Virus record (IMG/VR): IMGVR_UViG_3300017739_003809
Location: 1-56,804 of that record
Length of the DNA: 56,804 nt
From: a virus
Strand: one strand, 5' to 3'
The number at the start of each line of letters is the position of its first letter. The stretch's first letter is position 1. Below, one piece after another: positions 33,701 to 42,090 of this stretch. A program made the translations under genes and the position numbers. Under the pieces are notes generated by a model. It worked only from the letters and a program-made list of their open reading frames with translations, was not told the DNA's origin and searched no databases.

Positions 33701-36368
33701 CAACACAGCAAATCGTTTAACATCAGGAAGTTTTAATACTGCTGGTAATAACCCTTCAAATAGTCAGTTTGAAGCTGCAAGGCTTTACATTATGCTCTTT
33801 AGGCAAGATGAAACAATAGGACAATTTGGGCCTAATCTTGACCATGAACTTTTAAATATTCATGAATTTAAAAGTGAAGATAATTCTTACCAATCATCAA
33901 CCTCAAACTCAGATGAAGATTTAATAGGACATTATGTAGTACCTAGTAATATTGTTCAAAATAATGATAATAATACTAAGTTCTTTTTACAAATAATGGT
34001 AGGGGGAGATATAGACCCAATAAATAACCAACCTAATATTTTAAGAGTTCCTCAATCTCATGGGTTTTCTTTAAGAAATATTTTAATAGAAAAATTTAGT
34101 ATACCTGATAATTATACTATTTCTAATATAGTAGGAACACCCCCTCTAGTCAGTTCAAATAAAATTCATAAACAATTAGGTAACTCTTATCTTGAATTAG
34201 TAATAGCTAATACAGAAGAAAATCTTTTAAAATCAAATATTATTCCTAATTTAGGACTTACATTTGATAGTGATTTAATCCAAAATGCTAATTTAGGAAA
34301 TAATCAGACCCAAATAGCTGGAAATTTTCTTAACCCTAATTTTATTGAAACTGTTGAAAATTTAGATGGAAGTTTTGGAAATAAAGTAAGATTTGGTAAC
34401 ACCACTGATACATTAAATGAGGGTACAACCTCAGGAATATTAGTAACCGAATCTATGGCTTTTACAGCAAGTATTGACATACAGGCTAATGTAGAAGTTA
34501 CTTCAAGCTTTACACCACCAAATAAAGGATTATATACAATTAATAATGTAAATTTAACTACTTTTGCATTAGGTAGTAGAAATAAAGTAGCAGTACAAGT
34601 TTTTAAAAATGGTGTTTTATATCCTAATAGCAGTACTGGTGGTAATGATGGTGGGACTAGATTAGCCCCACATCTTTTAGATGATGTTAATATCTTCAAT
34701 GAAAACCCATTAACTTTAGGAGTATTAGAAGAGACCGATAATATTAGTTTTGTATTTAAATCAGTATCGGCTTCAAGTGAAATTGAAGCTCTGGGTGGAG
34801 GTACATTTGCGGCTTCATTTGAGTCTGGGGGCTTTAGTAAAAACCCATTTGCGGGAGTTGGAACTAATACTTTTGATATAAATAAAATTAGTATAACTAA
34901 ATTAAGCAGCTCAAACGAAATTACTCTTGCAAATGGATCTACTTTTACAGAAGATAATGGAATAACAGCAGGTCATTTTGTAGAAATATCTTCATCCCAT
35001 GTAGATCAGGGTACTGCTAATTACCCATTTAGTACTGGTCAATCTACGGCTAGTATAATTAGTATATCAGATGATGGAGTAACAGCTACTTTAAATACAG
35101 ACTTTTTTATAACAAGCTCAATAGCAGTACAACCTTTTATTACTAATTTCTTTGAAAAAGGGCCTTTCCAAATTAGTGCTTCATTTACACCTCCAGGGCT
35201 AGATGCTTTTATAGCTAGTAAAGTTTATACTGTAGCTACTAACGTCACAAGTGTAACAAATACAAACGATCCAGGATTAAACTTAGGGCTTGGATATAAA
35301 ATAGATAAAACTAGTGGATTTAATGCTGGAACTTTAGCTGAAGAGTTTTTTGATAACGCGGGTTCCCAAGCAGTAAATGCAGAATTTAGAATACCTAATA
35401 CCCCTGAAATAGATTCTATAACTTTTAAATATTTTGTAAGTGGAACATTAAGTAATGATTATCCTAATGGGACAGTAACTGCTTCTTTAAATTACACCCA
35501 AAGTTTTAATCCCCTTATAGCACTTGCTGCTATTTCGGGTTCGAATATATCTAGTGGTCCTACTATTTCAGCAGGTGAATTTAGTCCGTTTACTAGTTTT
35601 TCTAGTAATAAATTAAAAATTACTTCGTCACATACTTCTAATGAGGGAATTTTAGGTTTACAGTTTACAACAGGTAAACAAGATATAGGTATAATAGATA
35701 GAACAAGTGATGGAAAGATAGAAATAGACCAAGTTTTATTCATAACAGGCTCTTCACAGGCAACTGGTTCATCTCCATCATCATCTGTTACTCCGGGAGA
35801 TATAACTTTTAATGCCACTAATTTAGTAGATGCTGTTGGAGTAACAGAACAATTAGTCGGAGGCACCTTTACTTTTGATAATTTTGCTACCCAGGCAACT
35901 GACCCTGAAACTTATATAATTCAAGATATATTAGGAGTATCTGATCAAAACCCAAATGCTAATATTATTCAAATATCTAATCAAGATGGAGGTAGTAGCA
36001 ATATTCAAACTATAGATGAAAATGATTTAGATGGAACTACAAGTGTTGAAGTAGATTTCCTTACCCAAGTACCTAATGAATTTACGTTAGATTTTAAAAA
36101 TAACCATCTTATTTTTGAAAACGAATATCACTGTACAGTAGATGAACATGAATATAACTTTACATTAAATCCAACAGTTAGAAAACTAAAATCTATTACT
36201 GATGGTGAATTAGCTAATTTTGCTACAGGTTCGAAATTTAAACCATATGTAACAACAGTAGGGTTATATAATGATGAAGGAGAGTTATTAGTAGTTGGAA
36301 AATTAGGTCAACCAGTTAGAATGAGTGATAAAACAGATACAACATTTGTTGTAAGATATGATACATGA
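30777..36368 (+). CDS. Giant tail fibre/adhesin with LamG-like domain
   Basis: At 1863 residues this is the largest gene here. Residues ~216-410 form a concanavalin A/LamG-like domain with FTITFWYKP, SHVAVRKKDNELKIFING and ISQIMIFNKGLTHEEI, a pattern used for carbohydrate or protein binding. The rest is Ser/Thr/Asn-rich beta structure, suggesting a long fibre. The C-terminal ~85 residues match the end of the preceding protein. A role in host recognition is likely; the binding target is unknown. Confidence 0.82.
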   Translation: MFIYKKLKASDVGITAFEAHKEFNVNKDNTSSLGISLIDSSFSSASRDSYSGLLVDTNNHKKYFQLDHLFYNDAIFNYGNLLGGLEYNQQEKRLYNKATIISISQKNFGSGIQKGTFDFNNNYIDDSKGNLYSKTSNLDNFPKDKERPFYLGPVKGHKYFDLTRNSDTGEKIVNFSSTFSDIKLDDSLYTNIIEYISCSFSEDTVLNCPVITLDNGYIKAPHSKNYNFGNENFTITFWYKPTSTNGPKFILGKSKTKTIVETPESSTNGNLSSTHGSASFLQPKEVDAGRAFPFEVLLDNSNKIKFSRSDQDNNSSITYDAALTNNTFSHVAVRKKDNELKIFINGNSGSNSTIDSTDLCKNEADLFIGSQGGTRENISYNKEHKISQIMIFNKGLTHEEIKNVSSSISGTPFVGNIFYEQGIATLTSPTVNNNTLTTLQNQTETITLLPTSFNVGEETINDFPEELTFSGSNFTFVSPQETLGIFTAQNIFDSLNFDTTKVSASFDTGNNKISLVSLPTSSVASSDFLLTIKSSSLELNLDSTSDFSTADLFTSSNDTVNNRDNDSLTQTTSIVGGRQVSLTNPKTFTASFTIDPVTPTTITDERWTEPEEVALGGGSGGNPFNFNGVDDLDADTIFQIQGASGFTAVNTDPNNGIASANGDGEITFSGSAGMVAPFFVGDLPRVEMAMNSGVVNTFTMNTSQKTQNLFGADNNLGSSISFNNGTHGEVLNAAMPSTTKYEDFYGPEGNDTIGFNRADVYFNAGTFGNNDNDEQGTFQLGHMAKNGNSNKFFARYSRSPLNIKYRFSFEGFKTSGTSNTIIIELQRRILKHDGSVLSGFTEVSELDGNANAFSLTTTNNTYNIDYRFGLSSTDNQFLTNEHYGGSDSNNLNLGPKIQFRFVVKKVGGGNTTIQCGPPKINVIDQGRNAGFYSTHKVRTNTTDNPITAKPGEIIKYTVNGIKTKQAGTGNNLNFSNTANRLTSGSFNTAGNNPSNSQFEAARLYIMLFRQDETIGQFGPNLDHELLNIHEFKSEDNSYQSSTSNSDEDLIGHYVVPSNIVQNNDNNTKFFLQIMVGGDIDPINNQPNILRVPQSHGFSLRNILIEKFSIPDNYTISNIVGTPPLVSSNKIHKQLGNSYLELVIANTEENLLKSNIIPNLGLTFDSDLIQNANLGNNQTQIAGNFLNPNFIETVENLDGSFGNKVRFGNTTDTLNEGTTSGILVTESMAFTASIDIQANVEVTSSFTPPNKGLYTINNVNLTTFALGSRNKVAVQVFKNGVLYPNSSTGGNDGGTRLAPHLLDDVNIFNENPLTLGVLEETDNISFVFKSVSASSEIEALGGGTFAASFESGGFSKNPFAGVGTNTFDINKISITKLSSSNEITLANGSTFTEDNGITAGHFVEISSSHVDQGTANYPFSTGQSTASIISISDDGVTATLNTDFFITSSIAVQPFITNFFEKGPFQISASFTPPGLDAFIASKVYTVATNVTSVTNTNDPGLNLGLGYKIDKTSGFNAGTLAEEFFDNAGSQAVNAEFRIPNTPEIDSITFKYFVSGTLSNDYPNGTVTASLNYTQSFNPLIALAAISGSNISSGPTISAGEFSPFTSFSSNKLKITSSHTSNEGILGLQFTTGKQDIGIIDRTSDGKIEIDQVLFITGSSQATGSSPSSSVTPGDITFNATNLVDAVGVTEQLVGGTFTFDNFATQATDPETYIIQDILGVSDQNPNANIIQISNQDGGSSNIQTIDENDLDGTTSVEVDFLTQVPNEFTLDFKNNHLIFENEYHCTVDEHEYNFTLNPTVRKLKSITDGELANFATGSKFKPYVTTVGLYNDEGELLVVGKLGQPVRMSDKTDTTFVVRYDT

Positions 36369-36790
36369 TAATACCAGAAAGTTATGAACAATTCCCCGAA
36401 GGCACATATGGATACGTTTACCAAACAACTCACATACCTTCAGGAAAAAAATATGTAGGCAAAAAAGCCTTAATTTATAATCAAAAGAAAAAAATTGGTA
36501 AACGTGAAGCCGCCCTATGGGAGGGTAAAGGTAGACCACCAGTTTATAAGCAAGTCCAAAAAGAAAGTGATTGGAAAACCTATTATGGTTCTCACCAATT
36601 TATTAAAGAAGAAATTAAAAGTGGTAATCAATCACATTTTGAACGTATAATTTTGCAATTAGCCTACTCTAAAAAAGAATTAACTTACTTAGAAAATAAA
36701 GCATTATTTAGTTTAGGCGTATTAGAAACTAAAGATTATTTAAATGATAACATCGAAGGAAGATACTTTAAGAGGGATTTTGGCCTTTGA
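36365..36790 (+). CDS. GIY-YIG-like endonuclease candidate
   Basis: The 141-residue protein starts with TYGYVYQTTHIPSGKKYVGKK, in which G-Y-V-Y and Y-V-G stand at the spacing of the GIY and YIG elements, followed by SDWKTYYGS. A later ELTYLENKALF segment supplies a Glu that could be the metal ligand. Such small GIY-YIG-like proteins are common in T4-like phages. It overlaps the end of the fibre gene by ATGA. Confidence 0.68.
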   Translation: MIIPESYEQFPEGTYGYVYQTTHIPSGKKYVGKKALIYNQKKKIGKREAALWEGKGRPPVYKQVQKESDWKTYYGSHQFIKEEIKSGNQSHFERIILQLAYSKKELTYLENKALFSLGVLETKDYLNDNIEGRYFKRDFGL

Positions 36791-36799
36791 CCTTTCTTT

Positions 36800-36810
36800 C
36801 GTATATTTAG
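36800..36810 (+). promoter_or_regulatory. AT-rich promoter-like box CGTATATTTAG
   Basis: CGTATATTTAG lies in the 23-base gap and ends three bases before the primase ATG; the same core occurs at 2591 and 46573. Being so near the ATG, transcription from here would give a very short leader, so the assignment is uncertain. Confidence 0.3.
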
Positions 36811-36813
36811 GGG

Positions 36814-37734
36814 ATGAAGGAAGATCGCCTTATATATTTGCTAGAAAGTCTATTAGGAAAAAGCAAAAGCGCACGAGGAGGAGACGAGGCCGTATTTAGT
36901 TGCCCTAATTGTAACCACCATAAGAAAAAACTTACACTAAATAAATTAACCCAAAAATACCAATGTTGGGTTTGTGGTTTTAAAGGTGCAAGAGCACTAC
37001 AACTCCTTAAATTCATTAAGGCTCCTTATACAGCATTCCAAGAATTAAAAGAAATTGATGCTCAGTATAATTTTAAAACAACACATGTAGAAAAACCTAA
37101 AGACCAACTTCAATTACCCGAGGGATTTATTACACTACTTAAAAGTAAAGGTTTAACTAGAGATAAAGCATATCACTATTTAAAATCCCGAGGAGTTACA
37201 GCCCAAGATATAATAAAATATAATATCGGATATATTGAAGAGGGTAAATTAGCTAATTTTATAATAATACCAAGTTATGATAGACAAGGAATCCTCAATT
37301 ACTGGGTGGGTCGCTCGTTTGATCCGCAAGCTTATCACAAACACAAGCTTCCGCCAACATCAAAAGATATTATTGGCTTTGACATGCTTTGTAACTTTAA
37401 TATTCCTATTATCATTTGTGAAGGTGCCTTTGATGCAATTGCAATCAAACGAAATGCCGTGCCCTTGTTTGGAAAACGAATCAGCAAGTCACTCTATAAA
37501 GAACTCGTTAGAGGACGAGTAAAACAAATATACCTTGCACTTGACCAAGATGCTATAAATGATTCCCTTAAGTATGCTAAAGAACTTATGGCATATGGTA
37601 AGGAAATATTTTTATTAGAACTTGATGGTAAAGATCCAAGTGATCTAGGATTTAAAGAAATGACTCGTGTATTACAAAACGCAAAACCACTAACATTCCA
37701 AGGATTAGTAGAAAAGAAAATCTTATATCAGTAA
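36814..37734 (+). CDS. 61: DNA primase (DnaG/gp61-type)
   Basis: The 306-residue protein has an N-terminal zinc ribbon (C30, C33, C51, C54 in CPNC ... CWVCG) and a C-terminal TOPRIM domain with ICEGAFDAIA near residue 202 and ALDQDA near 243, which provide the catalytic Glu and Asp residues. It should synthesise RNA primers for lagging-strand replication with the phage helicase. Length is close to T4 gp61 (342). Confidence 0.9.
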   Translation: MKEDRLIYLLESLLGKSKSARGGDEAVFSCPNCNHHKKKLTLNKLTQKYQCWVCGFKGARALQLLKFIKAPYTAFQELKEIDAQYNFKTTHVEKPKDQLQLPEGFITLLKSKGLTRDKAYHYLKSRGVTAQDIIKYNIGYIEEGKLANFIIIPSYDRQGILNYWVGRSFDPQAYHKHKLPPTSKDIIGFDMLCNFNIPIIICEGAFDAIAIKRNAVPLFGKRISKSLYKELVRGRVKQIYLALDQDAINDSLKYAKELMAYGKEIFLLELDGKDPSDLGFKEMTRVLQNAKPLTFQGLVEKKILYQ

Positions 37735-37737
37735 GCT

Positions 37738-37748
37738 ATATGTATAAC
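37738..37748 (+). promoter_or_regulatory. Shared intergenic motif ATATGTATAAC
   Basis: ATATGTATAAC lies 14 bases before the ATG at 37763; the same 11-mer is at 41190, 29 bases before the gene at 41230. It may be a second promoter class, distinct from TATATTTATA. Only these two exact copies were noticed. Confidence 0.3.
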
Positions 37749-37762
37749 AAACTGCAGTTTAT

Positions 37763-40700
37763 ATGAAAGTAGCCCTTTTACCAGGTGGGTTTAAACCACC
37801 TCATCTTGGACATTATAATATGGCAAAATATCTTGCAGATTTTGCTGATAACGTTATAGTAAGAATTGGGTCAAAAGAACGAGAAGGTATAGGGTCCAAA
37901 TTAGCTTTAGAAATTTTTAATTATTATAAAGCATCTGACCCGGATCCAAGAGCACAAAAACTTACTATTAGTTTAGCACAAGCAGCTTCTCCTGTAAAGG
38001 ACGTTTACGATTTTGTAGAAAAAATAGCCCCCGAGGGGTCAGAGCTAATTTTAGGGATAGGAGAGAAAGACGCTAAAGACGGAAGATATAACAGTATTCC
38101 TAAATTTGCAGAACCTCGCAATATTAAGGCTAAAATTAAATTAGTACCACCTCAAGCAGGTGGTATTTCAGGTACGCGTATGCGTGAGATTATTAAAAAT
38201 AATAATAAAGAAGAGTTTTTTAAGTTTATCCCCGAATTTTTACCTGAAGAAATTAAAGAAGAAATTTGGACCAAATTATTAGATACTACTATGCCTACTG
38301 ACATAGATGAGATGATGGGTGGTACAATGAATAAACAAGAAATGGATAAACATAACGCTAACATGAAAAAATTACGTAAAGTTTTATCTAAAGTTAATTC
38401 ACAAGGTGATATGGTAGAAGTACCTAGAAATTTAACTAAAGGATTGCGCAGAAAACTATACGAAGGACGTTATGACCAAGAAACCCTAATGCAGTCTAGA
38501 TTTATAGTAAATGTATTTAAAGCTAATTTTGGTAAACCCACTGAAGAAAGTAGTGAAGGTAATATAGGGGGAGTTGAATATGAATTAGATTATATATTTG
38601 AACCTAATATCGAAGAAGTAGGACCACTACCCTTTATAATTGATGGCGAGGCTGATAATGATACTTTACAAATTAAAATTAAGTATAACCCAGATAAATT
38701 TCCAGAGGCATATACTGAATTAATCCCTGAAATTAAAGATACAATTCGCCATGAATTAGAACATATAGCTCAATTTAATTTCTCTAAGGGAGTTAATCCT
38801 AATTCTCAAAAATTAAGCCAATATACTTGGTTTCAGTATTTTACATTTGACTATGAAGTGCCTGCTTTTGTGCAGGGTTTATATAAAAGGGCGAAAACTA
38901 AACGAATTTCATTTACCGAGGCAGTAAATGAATTTTTAATTAATTATCTTGATGTATTAACAGATGAAGAAGAAATTAAAGTAAAACAAACTTGGATGGA
39001 TTATGCTCGTAAAAACCTACCCGCGGCACAAATAGATGAAAAACGTGACCCTAAAGTAGGTACAGGTAAAAAACCTAAAGGATCAGGACGTAGACTTTAT
39101 ACAGATGAAGACCCTACAGATACAGTAAAAGTTAAATTTAGCACTAGGCAAGATATAGTAGATACTTTATCTAAAAAATCATTTAAAGCTAAATCACACG
39201 CTCGTCAATCACAGATTATTAATTTAATTCACCAAAGAGTTAGAGCAGCCTTAAATAGGTCTAAAGACCCAGCAGTAAAAAAACGACTACGCTCCGCTTT
39301 TGAATATATTAAAAAACGTAAAGAAGCTTCTAAAAGGAAAACACAACGTTTAAAAAAAGAAGGTATGTACCCTCCTTACAAAGCTAATCAAGTCCAACAA
39401 ACTAGATATAAGGCAAGCGACACATTTACTAGAGACCCCAAAAAGTCTAAAAAATTAGGATATTTAGAAGATAATATAGGCGAGGGAGATACTTATGAAA
39501 AAATGGCTGCTAAAGGTAAAAAAGCAGGTAATTTAAAACAAGGTACAGTTAGAAAAAGATTACGTATTCCTAAGGGCGAAAAAATACCTTTATCATTAAT
39601 TAATAAAGAAATATCACGTCTTAAAAAAATGGAAAAAAGAAGTCCTAAAAATCAAAAATATTATAAGGCACTTACTTTAGCTAAAACCTTAAAAACAACA
39701 ACTAATGTTAATGAAATGAAATTATTTTCAAAAGAATGGTGGTCAGATGTGATTATCGAAGAAATATTAAAAGAAGGTGGAGCAGCGGGCCATATGGCAC
39801 ATCCATTTGATTTACCTAACGTTACCAGTGGTAAGGATTTAATTAAATCATTTGAACAAGCTGCCGATAGTCTTAAAAAAACACCCGGTAGCGTTAAGAT
39901 AGATGGCGTAAATGCGTCAATTAGATTAATTAACTTAGGCGATAAAAAGGAATTCGCCATGGACCGTGGCTCAAAAAAGGCACTCGATTTAAAGGGTGTT
40001 ACTAAAGCAGATTTAGAAGATAGATTTGGACCCGGCCACGGTATGATTAAGTCTGGGGGCGATGTATTAGATATTTTTAATAGTGCTTTACCTTCAATCC
40101 AAGAAGAATTAAACGCATTAGGTTTATTAAATGACTCTAATGTGATGTTTAATATGGAGTATGTTAGTGGTAAATCTAATGTACAAGACTATGGTAAAAA
40201 TTTCTTAGCAATACATGGTTTATTAAGTGTAGAAACTAAAGAGGTACAAGGTGCTCGTAAAATGTTAACAAAGCGTATTACTACTGAAAAAACATTTGAT
40301 AAAGCAGATATGGACGAGTTACTTAAAAAATTAGAGCCGTTTGCTAAAAAGAAAGGATTTGAAATTTATGGTTCAGTACCCACTACATTTACTAAAGACC
40401 CAGATTTTAATAAAGCATTAAATACCCGTTACACTGTTGATTTTGCAGAAGGAGACCAAACTAAAACATTAGGCCAATGGTTATCTACAGTTACTAGTAT
40501 ACCTAAAACGGATCGCCTAAAGTTAAATATTGAAGGTATTCCCCACGGTGGAACTAAAGATGTAGGAGCCCTAAGTAAGCAAGTATATTTTGCAATATTT
40601 GGGGGTGAAAATGTAGATGATTTATTTGATGATGAGCAAGAAAAACAAAAAGCACTTCAAGGAGCTATAACCTATTTAGCAACAGAAAAATTAGGTGATG

Positions 40701-40849
40701 CAATTTTAGATGTATTAGATTCGCCTATGGGTTCTGTTAATGACCATGAAGGTGTAGTTATACGTGATGATAAAATCTCACCTAAACCATTTAAAGTTAC
40801 AGGTAAATTTATAACAGGAGGTGTATCCTCAGATTTTCAGAAAAAATGA
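37763..40849 (+). CDS. Nucleotidyltransferase - metallopeptidase - ligase-like fusion protein
   Basis: The 1028-residue protein joins three catalytic-looking parts. Residues 1-170 form a nucleotidyltransferase (cytidylyltransferase/NMNAT-like) with GGFKPPHLGH (8-17) and ISGTRMRE (~136-143). The middle carries IRHELEHIAQF with a zinc HExxH near 330-334. Basic linkers follow, including YPPYKANQVQ. The C-terminal ~350 residues resemble a nucleic-acid ligase core: VKIDG (motif I-like, ~712), FNMEYVSG, EGVVIR (motif IV-like, ~996) and PFKVTG (motif V-like). Short L/I/V-x-E sites lie between the parts, so the chain may be processed. Possible roles are NAD or RNA metabolism or a head-packaged effector. 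Confidence 0.78.
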   Translation: MKVALLPGGFKPPHLGHYNMAKYLADFADNVIVRIGSKEREGIGSKLALEIFNYYKASDPDPRAQKLTISLAQAASPVKDVYDFVEKIAPEGSELILGIGEKDAKDGRYNSIPKFAEPRNIKAKIKLVPPQAGGISGTRMREIIKNNNKEEFFKFIPEFLPEEIKEEIWTKLLDTTMPTDIDEMMGGTMNKQEMDKHNANMKKLRKVLSKVNSQGDMVEVPRNLTKGLRRKLYEGRYDQETLMQSRFIVNVFKANFGKPTEESSEGNIGGVEYELDYIFEPNIEEVGPLPFIIDGEADNDTLQIKIKYNPDKFPEAYTELIPEIKDTIRHELEHIAQFNFSKGVNPNSQKLSQYTWFQYFTFDYEVPAFVQGLYKRAKTKRISFTEAVNEFLINYLDVLTDEEEIKVKQTWMDYARKNLPAAQIDEKRDPKVGTGKKPKGSGRRLYTDEDPTDTVKVKFSTRQDIVDTLSKKSFKAKSHARQSQIINLIHQRVRAALNRSKDPAVKKRLRSAFEYIKKRKEASKRKTQRLKKEGMYPPYKANQVQQTRYKASDTFTRDPKKSKKLGYLEDNIGEGDTYEKMAAKGKKAGNLKQGTVRKRLRIPKGEKIPLSLINKEISRLKKMEKRSPKNQKYYKALTLAKTLKTTTNVNEMKLFSKEWWSDVIIEEILKEGGAAGHMAHPFDLPNVTSGKDLIKSFEQAADSLKKTPGSVKIDGVNASIRLINLGDKKEFAMDRGSKKALDLKGVTKADLEDRFGPGHGMIKSGGDVLDIFNSALPSIQEELNALGLLNDSNVMFNMEYVSGKSNVQDYGKNFLAIHGLLSVETKEVQGARKMLTKRITTEKTFDKADMDELLKKLEPFAKKKGFEIYGSVPTTFTKDPDFNKALNTRYTVDFAEGDQTKTLGQWLSTVTSIPKTDRLKLNIEGIPHGGTKDVGALSKQVYFAIFGGENVDDLFDDEQEKQKALQGAITYLATEKLGDAILDVLDSPMGSVNDHEGVVIRDDKISPKPFKVTGKFITGGVSSDFQKK

Positions 40850-41181
40850 AACTAAAAGATATATTAAACGAAATTACTATTAGCCGCAATATTGAAATTA
40901 ATATTGTAGGTAATGATATTATGATAAAACAGGGCGACCGTATAAATGGTAAACTGATTGAAGTTAATATTGCTACCCGAGGATTTTCTGATCGTATTTA
41001 TAGAGGTTATTTATTTGTAGATAGTGGTGAATCTGGACGTCAACAAATAAATCTTGATGGGGGTGAAAGGGGCTTATTTGAGTTTTATGATGCTGTAGGT
41101 GCAGGTAGGGGAGTTGAAGCAAGAGAATTTTTTAAAAAATATGGAGTTAAACTTACCTCTTCAGAATTTGATGTAAGTTAA
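40846..41181 (+). CDS. Hypothetical protein
   Basis: The 111-residue product begins with the short helix MKLKDILNEITISR common to small proteins here and continues as an alpha/beta domain (IYRGYLFVDSGESGRQQINL) with a Gly-rich turn. No family is recognised. It overlaps the fusion gene by ATGA. Confidence 0.68.
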   Translation: MKLKDILNEITISRNIEINIVGNDIMIKQGDRINGKLIEVNIATRGFSDRIYRGYLFVDSGESGRQQINLDGGERGLFEFYDAVGAGRGVEAREFFKKYGVKLTSSEFDVS

Positions 41182-41189
41182 TTTTTGAC

Positions 41190-41200
41190 ATATGTATAAC
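41190..41200 (+). promoter_or_regulatory. Shared intergenic motif ATATGTATAAC
   Basis: Identical to the motif at 37738; here it is preceded by TTTTTGAC and lies 29 bases before the ATG of the next small gene. It could be a promoter for this short unit, which is closed by a strong terminator. Confidence 0.35.
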
Positions 41201-41229
41201 CACAAATAATAACATAAAAACAATTAATC

Positions 41230-41439
41230 ATGGCCGGATTATTAGACTTATTTCAAAATGACAAAACTACCCTAGGACAAAGGTTATATGCTTCTGGTCA
41301 CTCTAGAAAAAACGCGGGTGACTCTATTGAGGTAGAATTTGTTAATTATAATGTAGTAGGTGCTGCTCAAGAATTATTTACCAATATTTCTGCTCCACTC
41401 CCCTACACTAAGCAATCGATTGATACTCAATCTAATTAA
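41230..41439 (+). CDS. Small hypothetical protein in its own transcription unit
   Basis: The 69-residue product starts MAGLLDLFQNDKTTLGQRLY and has a short beta-like core (SIEVEFVNYNVVG). No family is recognised. It lies between a promoter-like motif and the strongest terminator of the window, so it may be made independently and in high amount; a small structural or decoration protein is possible. Confidence 0.68.
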   Translation: MAGLLDLFQNDKTTLGQRLYASGHSRKNAGDSIEVEFVNYNVVGAAQELFTNISAPLPYTKQSIDTQSN

Positions 41440-41460
41440 TCATTAATTTTGCTTTATAAG

Positions 41461-41492
41461 GGCCTCTTCCTACACTAGGGAGAGGCCTTTTT
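41461..41492 (+). terminator. Strong intrinsic terminator
   Basis: GGCCTCTTCCTA (41461-41472) pairs with TAGGGAGAGGCC (41476-41487) over a three-base loop, with one G-T wobble, and is followed directly by a T-run. This is a classic rho-independent terminator for rightward transcription. Confidence 0.9.
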
Positions 41493-41505
41493 ATATATAT
41501 AATCG

Positions 41506-42090
41506 ATGTTAAATAAAGAATTTAAAAGAAAAGACGTAGAACGTATGCGTAACCTTATTAAGGGTAAAGCAAACGATTCTGCAGAGTTACAAGTTGGTTA
41601 CACGACTAAAAAAGAAAGTTATAAAGAAGGTGATATTTGGGAAGAAGGAGGTAAAAAATGGACTATTAAAGATGGTATTAAACAAACTTATACTAAGTTA
41701 GATAAAGCTAGGAAAGAAGCTACTTTACCTTTATTTTGCCCCGAATGTGGATCTTTAATGAAACGAAGTATTGATACTAAAATGTATAATATTCATAAAA
41801 AATGTTTTGATTGTGTTGTAAAAATGGAACATAAATTACAAATAAAAGGTGAATATGAAAAATATGAAAGGGATACTATAGCTAATAATACAAATGATTA
41901 TGTTGATCATTTAGAATCCTATCTTATAGAAGCTATAAATTCATCTAATACACAATTTGTTTCTGAAAGAGGAGAAATAGAAAGATGGAAAGGAGGATTA
42001 GATAAAAAACAATTATCTAAAGATATTAAAAAATCAGTTTTAATAGCAAAAGAAAATATTGAAAAATATAGGAATAATGATAAAACTTAA
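41506..42090 (+). CDS. Zinc-ribbon phage protein
   Basis: The 194-residue protein starts with FKRKDVERMRNLIKGKAND, has a GDIWEEGGKKWTIKDGIKQ segment, and then a four-Cys zinc ribbon (C78, C81, C100, C103). A helical C-terminus follows. The arrangement is seen in many T4-like marine phages with unknown function. It is the first gene after a strong terminator, so a promoter should lie in the short gap; only an AT stretch (TTATATATATAATC) is seen there. Confidence 0.75.
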   Translation: MLNKEFKRKDVERMRNLIKGKANDSAELQVGYTTKKESYKEGDIWEEGGKKWTIKDGIKQTYTKLDKARKEATLPLFCPECGSLMKRSIDTKMYNIHKKCFDCVVKMEHKLQIKGEYEKYERDTIANNTNDYVDHLESYLIEAINSSNTQFVSERGEIERWKGGLDKKQLSKDIKKSVLIAKENIEKYRNNDKT

